From: Aphelenchoides besseyi
Lineage: Eukaryota; Nematoda; Chromadorea; Rhabditida; Aphelenchoididae
Assembly: GCA_024699855.1 (NCBI GenBank)
Contig: JAMPIQ010000002.1
Location: 12,896,001-12,960,000 of the forward strand
Length of the DNA stretch: 64,000 nucleotides
Reading direction: 5' to 3'
The number at the start of each line of letters is the position of its first letter. Position 1 is the first letter of the stretch. The position numbers were made by a program, and so were the translations under genes. This document shows, piece by piece, positions 28,556 to 42,036 of the stretch. The notes under the pieces are model-generated. The model was not told the origin of the DNA, did no database searches, and saw only the letters and a list, made by a program, of their open reading frames with translations.

Positions 28556-29913
28556 TCAAGTGGAACCAGCAAGGAATCGATAATCGTCTGTTCGAGACAG
28601 AGAAAAGTTGCGAGAAATCTGATCGGTTGACAAATCCATCTGACCGTATACGCTTTGTGATAGAACAGTCGAACGTTGTAGGGCTGCTTTTTTGAGTTTT
28701 GCTCGTTTGTTCTGAAATGCTCAAGAATTGATAACAAATTCAACGTGTTCACTCACTTGAAACCAAATTTTAATCTGCGACTCATTGAGTCCAAGTTCAT
28801 GAGCTAATTCTTGACGACGTTTCTCGGTCAAATACCGGTTGTCGAGAAACTGTTGTTTTAAACGTTCCAATTGTTCGGGTGTGAATGCGGTTCGTGGCCG
28901 TTTCTCGTCTTCGGTTTGTTGTTCTTTGCGTTTACTCTTTCGACATCGCGGTCCGGCACTTGGTCGATCTGAGTAGCGAGTACAAAATATCCATGGAGGC
29001 AAACTTTCAAGTGCATTCAAATCTTCGTTGGCCAATCCAAAAATTGGCTTTTGAATGTTCAGATCTGAAGTCCCGTTTGCTGAGTGTTGTTTCTAAATCG
29101 ATAGTTGAGTTCATTATGTGAACTTTATTGTTGTTTTAATCAAGCAAAACTATCTACTCGTAAACTGTTGATTTTCGCGTCTTATTGAAAGACTTATCGG
29201 ATTGCCGATTAGTGTAATTAATGACTCTAATTTGCAATGATCGTTATCGAAAAGTGGCGGTAATCCAAAGCAAAGTTAAACGGAGTCATACGCGTAACGA
29301 CTGCTCAATCATCTCGTACGGCAGTTCATTTGAGTCGACTTAAAACAGAAGCATCTTCTCTTTCGCGCACCTCTTCAAACGCCGCCAACTAGAAAGAGGA
29401 AGAAGATACGTCGAGAAGATAAGAAGAAGGCTGTCGGTTTTCATGTAAACTTGAATACCGGCGCCAAATTACTTCTTGTTATTGCTAATACTCAAGGGCA
29501 ACATTTAAGTTGTTCAGCTAACGATCTACACGCGATTAGCGTTAATGCGCGACAGAGGAATTAGCGCGTGAGTTGACACTCGACGAAAAAGGTTAGAGGC
29601 GATATCATCGACAAAGCAAACGACCAATCACACGCTGATTAGTGTTCGTGTAACGAGGCGTTGAACATCGAACTTGAAAACGGAATAAGAAGGTAAGCTT
29701 AAGGCCAAATACAAACTTTTCAGAGAAACAAAACTACGTTGTTAATTTCGATTCAATCAGGATTTAAACACAAATTGTAATAGAACTCACCGAACCAAAA
29801 TTTGGCTGCAAAATATTATGAATGGAGAACTTCAATTGCATCGAAGAGGAGTTGACATCAGGTGATGGAGCCCCGTGGCTTCCACTATCACTGGAAGATG
29901 ATAGCTCCGACAT
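28556..29913 (-). CDS. en: Engrailed homeodomain transcription factor
   Basis: Three exons: 29913-29791, 29092-28757, 28711-28556; 204 residues, compact for an Engrailed. All family signatures are present in order: EH1 repressor motif [12 protein letters not shown] (Groucho binding), EH2/EH3 [19 protein letters not shown] (Pbx/Exd contact), then the homeodomain [20 protein letters not shown] to [14 protein letters not shown] (EH4), followed by a C-terminal EH5-like tail. Intron 2 (45 bp) splits the homeodomain between Gln50 and Asn51; intron 1 is 698 bp, unusually long here. Engrailed is a repressor in segmentation, neuronal identity and, in nematodes (CEH-16), seam-cell fate. Start chosen at the ATG that opens an acidic Ser-rich leader 28 residues before EH1. 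Confidence 0.95.
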
Positions 29914-31626
29914 TGAGACCTAAAATAAACAAAGAAATGGCCGTTGACAATCAAATCACGTTGTTTGAAAGTAATTATGTGTATGCTCAGAAGTAAATTT
30001 TGTAAACGAAAGACATTGCGCCGCGAACAGAAGTGGTAACGTTGCAAAGTGGGCGGCTCTCAAAGACGCGCATTCGATGGTTATTGAATACGGTAGTTGA
30101 GCAAAGCAACATGCAGAAGCGCGTGCACATTCGCAAAGATTGGTAATTGACTACAAAGAAATTGCGGAAATCGAAGCCTTTTATTGCCCTCTAATCGACA
30201 GTTAAAGCGAATGAAATTGTTCCTGTCGTTTAGCCATCGGCCGGTTACGGTAAGTTTGTTCGAACAGAAGCAGATGGAAGGTCAACAGCGGTATTAATAA
30301 GTCGGAGTTCAGTCAAGTTTGTAACCTAAAAGTGCGTAACAGATTCTGCTCCCAAATGAATGCGCAATTAAAGGTCTCGCCAATCCATTGACAAACACCG
30401 ATAATTAATTAAAACAAGAAAGTGGCAAAAGATTGAACAAATTCACAATGACAGGACTTCAAAGATTAAATAGCCGCCCATTTCATTTGATGAGCTATCG
30501 AGCGGGTCGCTTCACGCTCCGACTCATTTGGCAATCCATCCGTCAGACATTATTGCAAAATACATTAATGTCGCGTTGAGCTCATTCGGGATTGTCACTT
30601 AGATGGTCAATTACCGTGCGCGAAAATGAACCGCCATTTTACGGCCTGAGAACTGTCAATTAGTTTGCTCATTGTCGGGTAGAAATAGCGGATGTGAAGT
30701 GGACGTTTAATTCGTTTAATGACTGCGAACAAACAAAAACGGAATGAACGAATCATTGTTTTCAGTCGCCGTTCTATGCACCTTAAAGAATCAAGTAGTC
30801 TGTTGAACGAACTAAAGACAACGTAGGTCGTAGGAAATGGGTGTCACGCAATCTGAGTTTGACGCATAATACCGATTTAGCTATTAAGACAAGGTCATGT
30901 AAAGAGGTGAGGGATACTAATCGAGAGTTTCGGATCTCATTGACAATAAATCGCTCCTTGTTAATGACCGATTCGTTACTAGCAAGTTCATTCGATAATT
31001 CCGAAAGGCCGATTCTTCTTAGAGGTACGTCATGATGAACTAACAAATGCTAATTATCATTTTTCTACTAACAACCTATATAAACGTCGACTTAAAAGAC
31101 GTGTAGTCTAGGGTCATCAATGAAGATGAGTAACGAGAAGCTCGAAAAACATTTTTGGCGGAGAAAAACAAACTCGCAAATCGCCGATTTCCAACACGTC
31201 GATCTTCAGAGATTACGCACAAATTAGGTAATCAACTACAAACATTTACAAAGCTTGAAACCAATAACAAAGAATTTATAAGGTGGTTAGGTTTATTGTA
31301 TCAAGAAGATCGAATTCATAGAATTGAACAAACTTGACTTTTTCGCTTTCTCAGTTGCGTTCTTTGTGTTTCTGATGCGTTTACACTGTCATCGACCAGC
31401 CGCCGTTTGTGATTCTGAAATATTCTCGTGATTATCCTGTCTTTACGTTGTTTATACCAAACACCGATGCTCATAGCACTTATGAAATGTAAAATGTTGA
31501 AATTAATGACTGTCTACAGAAATGCTTGACAACGCTGTAGGAAAGCAATCTTCAAGAAAATCGTAACAAAAGTTCGCATTTTTGCTACGGTTGTCAAGCA
31601 TTTCAGCAGGCGATCATTATTCCAAC
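29914..31626. promoter_or_regulatory. Engrailed upstream region and NIM1 3' flank
   Basis: 1.7 kb without a supported gene, upstream of engrailed, in a window where most gaps are below 500 bp. Rich in TAAT/ATTA cores by eye, as expected of homeodomain-regulated DNA, but this is common in AT-rich sequence. Contains an inverted repeat at 31519-31604. Regulatory role for engrailed is inferred from position. Confidence 0.4.
31519..31604. repeat. Inverted repeat, 15-bp perfect arms
   Basis: Arms 31519-31533 (GAAATGCTTGACAAC) and 31590-31604 (GTTGTCAAGCATTTC), with a 56-nt spacer that holds further partial complementarity (CTGTAG / CTACGG). It lies just past the NIM1 stop codon, so it would be in the 3' UTR of that transcript. 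Could be an RNA hairpin or a remnant mobile element. Confidence 0.6.
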
Positions 31627-32891
31627 TTATGTCAGTCTATAAATTCCAGTTAGTGGCTCGTGCAGACCGCTGTCGAGAGCTTCGTTGAGTTCTTTTCTTG
31701 TGATGTTGTATTTGTTGACAATACAGTTGAAGGTTTCGTTTACGATCTTCTGAACAAGTGGATTGGGATACTCGATGTTATGAGAAATATCGATGTGATA
31801 GGTGGTTATTTTTGGTGTATTCAGCCAATTGTTTTCCTATTCATTGAACGATAATCATTGATATTTTTTAACGTACCATAACGTTGTCAATGGTGAATCT
31901 AAGATCGGGATTCGGTTCGAGAAGACCACGTAAAAGTCTATTGAAACGTTCACTGTTTCCCGCTGGAATAATGAATTGTGATTGAAGAATGTTGTTATGC
32001 ATTTCATCTGGAGTAAGACCAGTGAACGGTAGAGTGCCAGTTCTCATGAAGTACAACAACACACCAAGTGCCCAACAATCAGTCGGTTTGGCGTGATAGG
32101 GCTGCAAATCGATAAGCTTAAGACTGTTAACGTATTACCTTTTTTAAATGCAACAACAATTCTGGTGCAGCGTATGGCAAGGAGCCACAAAACGTGGTTG
32201 ACATACTGTTCGTAAAACACGAGAATCCGAAATCCACTATTTTCACTATTTCAGTTTGCGGATCGTAGATGACGTTTTCAGCCTTTAAGTCCTTGTGTGC
32301 AATTTCTTTCGAATGCAAATGAGCAACCGCATCGACGATTTGAGAAAAAATAACGAAAACCGTAGACTCGTTGAACGGACCGTTTCGAACGATCAATCGA
32401 TGAATATTGTCGCCGATTGCATTCTCCATCACAATATAAAAGCGATTGAATGTTTCAATGTACTGTAACTAATTGAACGAAAACAAACAACTTCTTGCCT
32501 ACCTCGAACAAACGAACGATGTTGTAGTGGTGTACAATGTGCATGATCTTAACTTCACGCTTAATCACGTATTGACGTTTCTCGCTGATTCTCGCTTTTT
32601 CGATTACCTTGACAGCGACCGTATCTTTAACAGAGTTTTTAGTTGTAAAATTAGCCTTTAAATACCATTCGTTACAGTATGTCGTCCCAAGCGAACTACG
32701 GCGAAATTGCCTCTGCCAAGATAGGTGGTCAAGTCATAGAAACCGATCGTATTCCCGGCTTGTATGTTCGTACGATAATCAGAATCGTCCCATTGAGCGA
32801 TAGTGAACTTAGTAAATGCAGTGCTATCGGTATCGCTAACAGTCGAATCACCAAAGTTTTGAAAGCAGTTCATCGTCGCAGTTTCTTCCAT
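31627..32891 (-). CDS. NIM1-type (AMPK-related) Ser/Thr protein kinase
   Basis: Multi-exon; start at ATG 32891, stop TAA ending at 31627 after a 44-bp intron. The kinase domain is complete: P-loop LGRGNFAVVRLG, VAVKVIEKARI (catalytic Lys), DLKAENVIYD, DFGFS, activation segment STTFCGSLPYAAPE (LKB1-type Thr position) and WALGVLLYFMRTGTLPF. Spacing and the APEL-WALGVLLYFM run match vertebrate NIM1K. The catalytic loop reads HKD instead of HRD (CAC AAG GAC). A C-terminal extension of about 70 residues (GLHEPLTGIYR) may be a UBA-like helical element, as in other AMPK-related kinases. Likely a cytosolic energy or polarity signalling kinase activated by LKB1. Confidence 0.82.
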
Positions 32892-34589
32892 TGTATAAAA
32901 GTCGATAGTAATAATTCTACATTCAATCAATAACCCAGTATACAACAATCAAATACGTTAATTGAAAATGGCGTAAATTTGCTTCAAGTTCCCGAGGACT
33001 TAAGCGGAGCGTTTGTTAAGCAAAGAGATTAGTCGAACTTCCTGAGTCGCAAATATTCTTAAGCTTATTTTCCAACCAAAATGAATCGGTCTTGTGAGCT
33101 AAGAATCCAGTTAAGCAGCCTTCGTATTTTTGGCTACTTCGATCATGTCTATAAGATTAACTCATGGCTTACATCAGGCCGTTAATTTCTACGTTGAATT
33201 TCATGACGTCTTTTAAAATTGGAATTTTTTCATAGTTATTGCAATCAGCAGTTGAATCTCCAACTAGTATTTTCAACTCAAAAGAACAACATGATGAACG
33301 ACAAAGCTTTTTCTCAACGTGTTACGAAACCAATCAAATTGTCCGAAATTTGACTTATTTTCTCAGCTCATCGAGCACTATTTTCTCAATCCATTGTACC
33401 GGTGGGCTCATCTTTCAGGCATGGCTGTGCAGAGCAATTCATCCAGTTCAATTTCTCCTCCTTCGAACGACAAGTTCTGCCAGTTCCTCATGACTTCGAT
33501 AGCTGTTTTCTGAGAAAAAGAAATATCCGTCTTAGATCTTGGTTCTTTTTTGGTCATCAAGTTACTTAGTCGTCTACCGGCTCAATAACCGATCAAAAAT
33601 CTATACAGAACGACTTAATCACTTAGCCTACCAGCAAGTTGTCTCTTAAAAGACCGTTACTAGTAACAAACATATCGAATTATCACTTTAGGATAAGCAT
33701 TTAAAATGCGAATAACAACGAAAAGACTATTAACTTGCAGTAGATAACCAGCGATCCAAAACACTACTCGCCAATTGAAATGCTCCATCAGTTCTGTTGC
33801 TCAGTTCATAGAAGTTAGAGAACATTCAAACAGAAAGTTTCTTGTGATTCCAGTCAATGATAACATTTAAGCGACTCATAAACTTTTATTACCATAGGTT
33901 CAAAAACTCGGCGAAATCAATCGATAGTCTACATAACAATATCATAGACGAAAGTTTGATTTGTTTACTATTTGCAGTTTACAATCAGGGTTGCTTCTCA
34001 CATCGTAAACGGCAATAAAATCATTATCGTAACTTTTCTTGTAGTGTTCGTCTGATCAAGATTATGCCCATACTCTTAATTGGCTAATACGCGCTCATTA
34101 AACACACGTGGAGGTGAAAAGCAAAGAACATGAGATCGGTTAAAGATCGTTTAGAAAGATCAGTTGTATTGATGAAAGCAATCAATTAAAAAGGCGAAAA
34201 GTTCAGTGACTTCATGTTCACTTATATTTCTCTTACTACTTTTTTTTACGAGACACTTCTTTTGGAACAAGAGTCTGGCATTCGGAAGAAAAGGCACTTC
34301 GCTCGTTGTTTTTTTGTCTTGCGCAATAGTCGAACGTTGTGCTTTTTGTTTTTCGTTGTAACTCGTGATTGATGGCAATATGAGTTGACGGTGATTTCAT
34401 AATCGTGACTATTATAACCTGAAACAATAATAATTAGTTTTTAAACCGCGGATAAACGATTTGAATTGTGCTTTTATGCTGTTATTCGGTTGTGTTCATT
34501 TTGGAAGTTGAGTCAATGCGTGATGTTCGTTTGTTTCGATGGGCTTTTTTGCGGTTAATCTCGAAACTGTTGCAGGATCACAATCACCT
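32892..34589. other. Intergenic between divergent NIM1 and OAT genes
   Basis: 1.7 kb with only short motif-free ORFs. An ORF from 34468 overlaps the OAT start in another frame and is not supported. Presumed promoters of both neighbours. Confidence 0.4.
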
Positions 34590-36132
<1,543 letters not shown>

Positions 36133-36187
36133 GCCGCAATTCTGAACTATATCTCTGTAAAATGGTTGTTGAAGTTGAGAACATGAT

Positions 36188-36193
36188 AATAAA
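36188..36193 (+). terminator. Poly(A) signal of OAT
   Basis: AATAAA, 56 nt past the OAT stop codon. Confidence 0.6.
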
Positions 36194-36615
36194 CACTTAA
36201 ATTTGTTTAAGTTCTTAGCGTTTACAGCTGCTGTTTTCAACGGATAATTTAAGGATCTTTGTATATAAAGAGAAGTCGAAACAAACAAAGTACGCTAAGA
36301 AATAAACGATGCCGCAATCGGGAACACTTCGTTTCAAAAGTTGTCCAACAAACAAAGCGCCAAATTTTGTTCGAAGATCGTGACAATTCGGAATGAGCTC
36401 GTCAAAGTCGAGAATATGCCGTCAAAAAGATTGGAAAGTGCATGTAAGTGTCCGTGTTTAACATGTGTGCCAATAAACGAGGATTGTTATCAAAATCTAT
36501 TTTCTTTATGTTCTGAAGACTCGTCTAAAGTTGTGTCACAGATTTTCAGTTAGCGAAACAAATTTTCGTATTTCATCTATTGCGCTATAAACTACTCAAC
36601 CATAAGCTTCCAACA

Positions 36616-36980
36616 ATGAAATTTCCTTGCACTTCGCGCATTCAAGAAACTTCATCGACGACCTTTGCTTTACCATTTGATGATAAACCCTGTGGTGAAC
36701 ATACGAATAAAGGAACTTCGTTAACTTTCACATTTCTAGGGCGTTGCACTGCAACTTACCACAAACCAATGACAACATTGGAAGCGAAAAGGAAAGGTAG
36801 GAATTGGAGCTCATGGTACCTAAATTTTGTTCAAATCTTGTGTTAGAGAGTTTTTGTTCGACTTGCGGTTCCCAAAGAGTTGAAACAAACCGCTCATTAT
36901 TGCGAACACGCGGTGTCTTTTGTTCAAATTATGTTAAGTGCTTACTTAGCGTGCACTCAAACCAACAATCCGACTGCTGA
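36616..36980 (+). CDS. Small Cys-rich two-exon gene, unknown
   Basis: Exon 1 36616-36796, 50-bp GT-AG intron 36797-36846, exon 2 36847-36980; in phase, 104 residues. Exon 2 carries FCSTCGSQRVETNRS, GVFCSNYVKCLLS and a terminal QQSDC, so nine Cys in total with an even spread. No signal peptide is evident. A TATA-like CTATAAA sits about 30 nt upstream of the ATG. A second TATA-like element (TATATAAA, near 36260) lies upstream of an adjacent short Cys-rich ORF (CKCPCLTC, about 36415-36551) that has no ATG-led full frame. Family and function unknown. Confidence 0.35.
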
Positions 36981-37620
36981 TCTCGAACGAATTCCTTCCA
37001 CTTAGCACTTTTAACACCACGACCATCGCGTAGTAATCGCGCGTTTTGAAGATCTTTCCGTATACTTGTACGTTAGTTTCAACTGCACGTAAACGTCAAT
37101 TATACGTCACATTGTTTCCGTTGACTTGTTCAACGATCTCTTTCTTCTCGTGGACCATTTCAATTGACATTTTGCGGCTGTTTTTTAACCGAATGGTTTT
37201 CAACTTTGAACGAAATAACTACAATCTTAGCAACTGATTGTTTCCTCCCATTGTTAGACTGCAAAGAGAGTCGTGCAGAAGTCGCCCATCAATCCTCTTT
37301 CAACAGGTTGCCAGTTCGTTTTCTTGGCCAACAGTACACGGCGAAAGATTTTCGTTGTTTTGCTTCAACGTGCCATCTCCGTTGACATTACGTGTGAGGG
37401 CTCTGCGGACGACAGGCGGAGACGTAAAACTGATCGGCTATTCGACAAATCACGTGTCCACTGTTTCGTTTGTCTCCAAATCGAATGTGCATTTTATCGT
37501 CAATGCATCATGTGGGAATCGTAATAAGCTTCAAAATCTTATTCTCAATCAACACACTTTAAAGTGGAAACCGTTTTGTTAGCGTGAAGACGACTATTTT
37601 CTATTCTCATCCTTCGAAAC
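36981..37620. other. Unresolved region
   Basis: Holds ORFs on the plus strand, the longest 37238-37582 (114 codons, opening in a Cys/Arg-rich stretch and ending WKPFC). No splice-joined gene model or domain could be built. Could hold exons of a gene I do not recognise. Confidence 0.2.
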
Positions 37621-37795
37621 ATGTGGAGTCGTTTTTTGCCCGGAAAACGGCAGATTACGGACAGTCCACTGCTTAATCGGAAGAAAAGCCAAAATGCTGA
37701 TGAACAAGCTTCGAAGTCCTTACCAACAACCCCGTCAGTTCAACGTGGTGGAATGCGGCGATTAGATGCGTGGATAGGAAACTTGTTGAGTAATG
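37621..37795 (+). CDS. Candidate first exon of the SRCIN1/SKT-like gene
   Basis: ATG-led 58-codon ORF (WSRFLPGKRQITDSPLL..., ending RLDAWIGNLLSN) stopping in phase 1 at a GTCAGT donor. Splicing to the acceptor at 39257 keeps the frame and rebuilds a Gly codon (N-G-V-G-N-N-N). Phase match is the only evidence; the intron would be 1,462 bp. Confidence 0.35.
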
Positions 37796-38439
37796 GTCAG
37801 TTTAACAAAAAGTTTGGTCGAATTAGACTGTTTATGGCTTCTGTAAAGATCTCAAAGCTGATTCAAACGAATTGCTTCAGAGAACAATTTTCCGGAAATC
37901 AATTTTGGAACGCTGATCAATACGCGTAAAATCTGAAGGTCATTTAAGAAGTAGAACGAATTTGTTTTTCAATTGGCATGAGTTTTTAGTTGTAACCAAT
38001 CTATTAGCAAGCAGTTATCCGCACGCGTTATTGGTTTTCGTTTGGGTGCAATGAGATGAGCTCGCAACAGGCGCTAATCCGCAAAATCCCCGATTGAGAT
38101 GACCCTTCTGGCTCGACCACCGGTTGTCTTGCTGATTGTGGATCGCTTTCAACTTAACAGATTCGTGCCGGAAAAAAGCGCGCCGAAGAAAAATTGCGCC
38201 TTTTCGCAGTCGGTCTATTGGCCATTGTCACAGCGATCACGAGCGATGGCCTTTTTGCTCCCTCTTTGTGATTCTTTCGACCACTGGCGGTTGCAAACGC
38301 CGTTCAACCGCAGTTCATCGTAAATACGTCCTTCGAATTCGATTGCACGACACGTTTCCCTTTCTACGATATTTTCTGGATTCTAATCAACGGATTTCGT
38401 TGACAACTGCGTCTACCCATCGCTCATAAGCGTGAAGAG

Positions 38440-39030
38440 ACGTTGTCACGCGGTCACCCACATATCGTTCTAACCCATCCATTCGGACAATCCATCGCCG
38501 TTAGATCAATCAACCTGCCGTACTCAAACCGGACGTGGCTCATCAATGTGTCAGTGAGAAAAGTTACATCAATTGAACTTGTTCCTTGTGACCTCAGCAT
38601 GCCACTTTTTGCTTGGCGTCCAAAAAAGCTCGTTCAGTTTCGAGTAGGACCACGTCGTGAACAGCCGCTCATTGAAACTGTCGTTCCCAACAGCGGTGAA
38701 GAAGTGCGAATCAACATCGAATCGGAGTCGAATTACGGAGCCAAAACCAAAGGGATTGCGCAAACGTCTAATCCCACAATTGCATTGGCTATAAGCCCGG
38801 AAATTGCGAGTGTTCCATTTATTGACGACGCCGACTCCATTGTTCCGCTTGCTATGCAAGATCGAACTCCATCACATTTGTTAAATGGTTCACGACTGTA
38901 CGTTGCCGATTCACAGCGTTCTCGTGAACGCAGTCCACGAAGTGTTCGTTTCCAAGAAGGTCTGATAAACATTTGCAAGATTTTAACTGATAGTTCAGCT
39001 GTTTTACCTATTGGTCACTCTCTGTTTTAA
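38440..39030 (+). CDS. 195-codon ORF without ATG, candidate exon
   Basis: Long open frame starting near 38404 and open to 39030, far longer than chance ORFs in this noncoding DNA. It includes THPFGQSIAVRSINLP, FAWRPKKLVQFRVGP and a C-terminal SRERSPRSVRFQEG. A possible phase-1 donor at 38963 (GTCTGA) would join in frame to the SRCIN1/SKT-like exon at 39258, and a weak phase-1 acceptor exists near 38436. The same frame upstream (about 38160-38400) also reads as protein-like, with a hydrophobic stretch LFAVGLLAIVTAI, but is broken by two TGA codons. It may be an alternative exon, a separate gene or a decayed one. Confidence 0.3.
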   Translation, partial: TLSRGHPHIVLTHPFGQSIAVRSINLPYSNRTWLINVSVRKVTSIELVPCDLSMPLFAWRPKKLVQFRVGPRREQPLIETVVPNSGEEVRINIESESNYGAKTKGIAQTSNPTIALAISPEIASVPFIDDADSIVPLAMQDRTPSHLLNGSRLYVADSQRSRERSPRSVRFQEGLINICKILTDSSAVLPIGHSLF

Positions 39031-39257
39031 TGCCCAGCGCAAACGATATTCCGCAAATGCTTTCAATTTCTGCGAACTCAATAAGCTCGCGATCGTTTGC
39101 TTTTATGTTTTATTTGCAATCAAAGACTTCAAGTGGTTACTTGGCTTCTCAAATTTCGCATGACCTCTTTGCTTGTCAGCTGATTTTGAGTATATAACAA
39201 AAAAATGTTTGCATTATAGTTTTCAGTTAACCTTTCGGACTAATAACCAACTTTTAG

Positions 39258-42036
39258 GTGTTGGAAATAACAATACGCAAAGTAATTCAACACCAACCAC
39301 ACCGACTGTTGCTCCTCGACCATTCACTTCAAATGGACGATCGATTCAATTAAGCGAACTTGCTGCTACAACATCTGTAACATCGCCAGAAAGTAATCGC
39401 GTACACTATCCGCCATCGTACGCCGCTCACGATCGTTTAAGTAGTGGTGGAGAATCACCAACGAGACCATTTGGTGAATGGAGCGATTCCAATTCGACAA
39501 AACAATTCGGCAACTCTCGAATCCCATTTGCTCGTTCAACAATGAGTCAAAACGAAAACGAGTATTCTGAAAATTTCATTCCTCCACGTCCAAGCCGTCA
39601 ACAACCATTTCAACGCTCAAATTCTGCAGGATCGAGTGCTGTTCGAGGCAATGATTCGATTGTTGGTGTCCAATCACATGTGAAAGAGAACCGTGCAAAC
39701 CTTATTCTTCAACAACTTCGTGCCGACGATGGTGCTCAATCAGAAAGCGATGTTTCGACGAATGATCCACCTTTTCGTCACGCTTCTCATTTTAATCAAA
39801 ACTCTGTTATGGCATTTCGCAATGGCTTAGCTCATTCCAAAGGCGTCGTATACCTCGAGTTTAATCGTGAAGTCAAACGTTCAAATTTACCCGTTCGATT
39901 GCATACATTTGAACAACTGAAGAGTCTGTTTCTTCGTTCATTTCCGGGACTCACGTTGTCGTTTCTGAATCAACCACACGTCAAGATTTATGTTGCTGAT
40001 CGACATTCAAATAGCGATTCCGCACTGTTTTACGAACTCGAAGATCTCAAGTGAGTGTCTATTTTCCTTAATTGGCATTCTTCATTTTCAGTGATGTGAA
40101 AGATCAGAGCGTCTTGAAAATTCATCAAAGTCAAGGTTTTCGTTCACCTCCACCACCAATCCGTTTCACCGACATTCCGCCGACTGATTACATTAGCGAA
40201 CCAGAAATTGATGGTTCCCGACGTTACGGACACAACATCTATCATACAAGACCTGCAAGTGCCGTTCCGGAAAGCAATCGAAATCCAACAACATCTTATG
40301 GCTTACAAACAAAGACCTCGTTTAAAGGCACAAACTCAAATAGTGCTACAACTTCAGCGAATCATTTTGAGCCATATTATGATCCTTACTATTCGGATGC
40401 ATCTTCAACCGCAGGTCCTCGTTCCGGAAGCGTCACACCGATTATCGACAAAGAAACAAGGTGAGAGATGAATCTAAGTTCTTAATTGATTTTGTTTCTA
40501 GACAACGAGTTGAGACAATGGAGAAGCAATTGGCTGGTCTTTCAACGTTAGTTCGAAGTGCATTAGGGAATCGCGGCGGAAAAGACGAAAGTCCTGATAT
40601 GCTCGATTTGGGCAGGCGATTACTTGAATTTCATAGCGATGCTGAGAGACTTGAACGATTGAGCGCAGACAACGGAGCATTTGTGTTGAATGGCAAACAG
40701 CTTGTTCAAGTACGCAGAGGTGTTCGAGAGTATGTTATCAAAAGGATGCATTGATAGTAAAAATTCATGTTTAGCATGCAAGTAGGTCTAAATGAGTTAC
40801 GCAATTTTCTCGAAATCGATCGGCAAGCTCGCGGCGATATTGTTCGAGAAACTTTTGCGAAAATTAGCAAAAAAGTCTCTGAATTTATGGACGAACAACG
40901 AGGCAACGAAACCAAACAATCGCATCGTTTATTGGAACAAAAGCGAAGACATTTGATTGCCTTGAAATCATTGGAAGACATAATCGTGTATGTAATTGAG
41001 TTTACAATTCCTTAGAACTGTCAGATTGCTTGCAGTAAACTCGAGTCGCGGATAGAGGAACGTCGAAACAACGTGCTCGCAAAGAACCATAAACTTCGTA
41101 TGATCGAAGTTGACGCACTTCAGGGCGAGCTCGTTAATGTGGACAAACAAATGGAAGAATTGAAAAGTAACATTGAGCTTACATACATCTATAAACGCTT
41201 ATTTCAGGAGAATTCAATAATTTGGAATCCGAAATTTGTGCATCGATCGAACAACACGAACTCGCAATTGCTCGCGAAGCAGAGTTTCTGCGACGGGCAC
41301 CAGGAAACGTTGAGAATTGCGGTCGTCGCTGTGCGGCTCTTTCAAATATGCTCGCAACAATGAAGAAGCTGGCACTTGTTCAGGACCCGGCAATGTATGA
41401 TCGGAACAAACACGACCTTGGAACGGCAACAAATGCCGATAAACCGCCTCGAATTGCACCCAAACCTAACGGTGTACTAACTAACGGTGTATTTCAAGTT
41501 GGTAAGCTGCAAATTCGTATGTTTTTATATGTTGGTTTGTCTAAGGCCCCAAATCACCAAACGAACAGCTTCCGCCGTTGCCTTCATCTTCACTGCGACA
41601 TTTAAACAACCAAAATCCTATTCGCTCAGTTAGTGCTGCTGCAACCTCCGTACCTTTGACAGCTCAAAACAATGTATTGAAAAAGAATGCCAATGGAACA
41701 TCTAACGGACCCAACTCTAATGTATTGGACACGATTCTCGACGAGTTGAATCACACAGCAAGCAATCTACCCGAACAAAATGAAGAGGCATTACTCAGAA
41801 ACAATGGAAATCAAAGTCCGACAAACGCCAATCGAGCAGCCGCAAAACGAGTGGTTGAAGCTTCAGCTACGTTGACGTTGAAAGAACCCGTTAAGACTGC
41901 GGAAAAATACGATAACATTGACGAAAACCCCGTGGCACCAGTTTCTTCAATTGACCCACGGCGTTTTGTTAGCACAAACACAACTCGTTTACGACCGGGC
42001 AACGTTGTTTTAAGTCGTGCTACTGCTCGACCATAA
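39258..42036 (+). CDS. SRCIN1/SKT-like protein (AIP3 domain plus coiled coils); 5' end uncertain
   Basis: Several exons from acceptor 39257 to TAA 42036. The N-terminal part is Ser/Thr/Pro-rich and low-complexity. At about residues 230-300 it has the AIP3/Bud6-like domain seen in vertebrate SRCIN1 (p140Cap) and KIAA1217/SKT: VYLEFNREVKRSNLPVRL, LKSLFLRSFPGLTL, ALFYELEDLNDVKDQSVLKI. A coiled coil follows (VETMEKQLAGLSTLVRSALG, then charged helices around 40.8-41.2 kb) and a disordered Asn/Ala-rich tail. The family binds actin or microtubule regulators and Src-type kinase partners at junctions and synapses. Poly(A) signal at 42181. Confidence 0.75.

Noticed and set aside
38150..39030. Possible retroviral or transposon glycoprotein remnant
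   Set aside because: A hydrophobic segment and broken frame suggested it, but no protease, polymerase, integrase or terminal repeats are present nearby.
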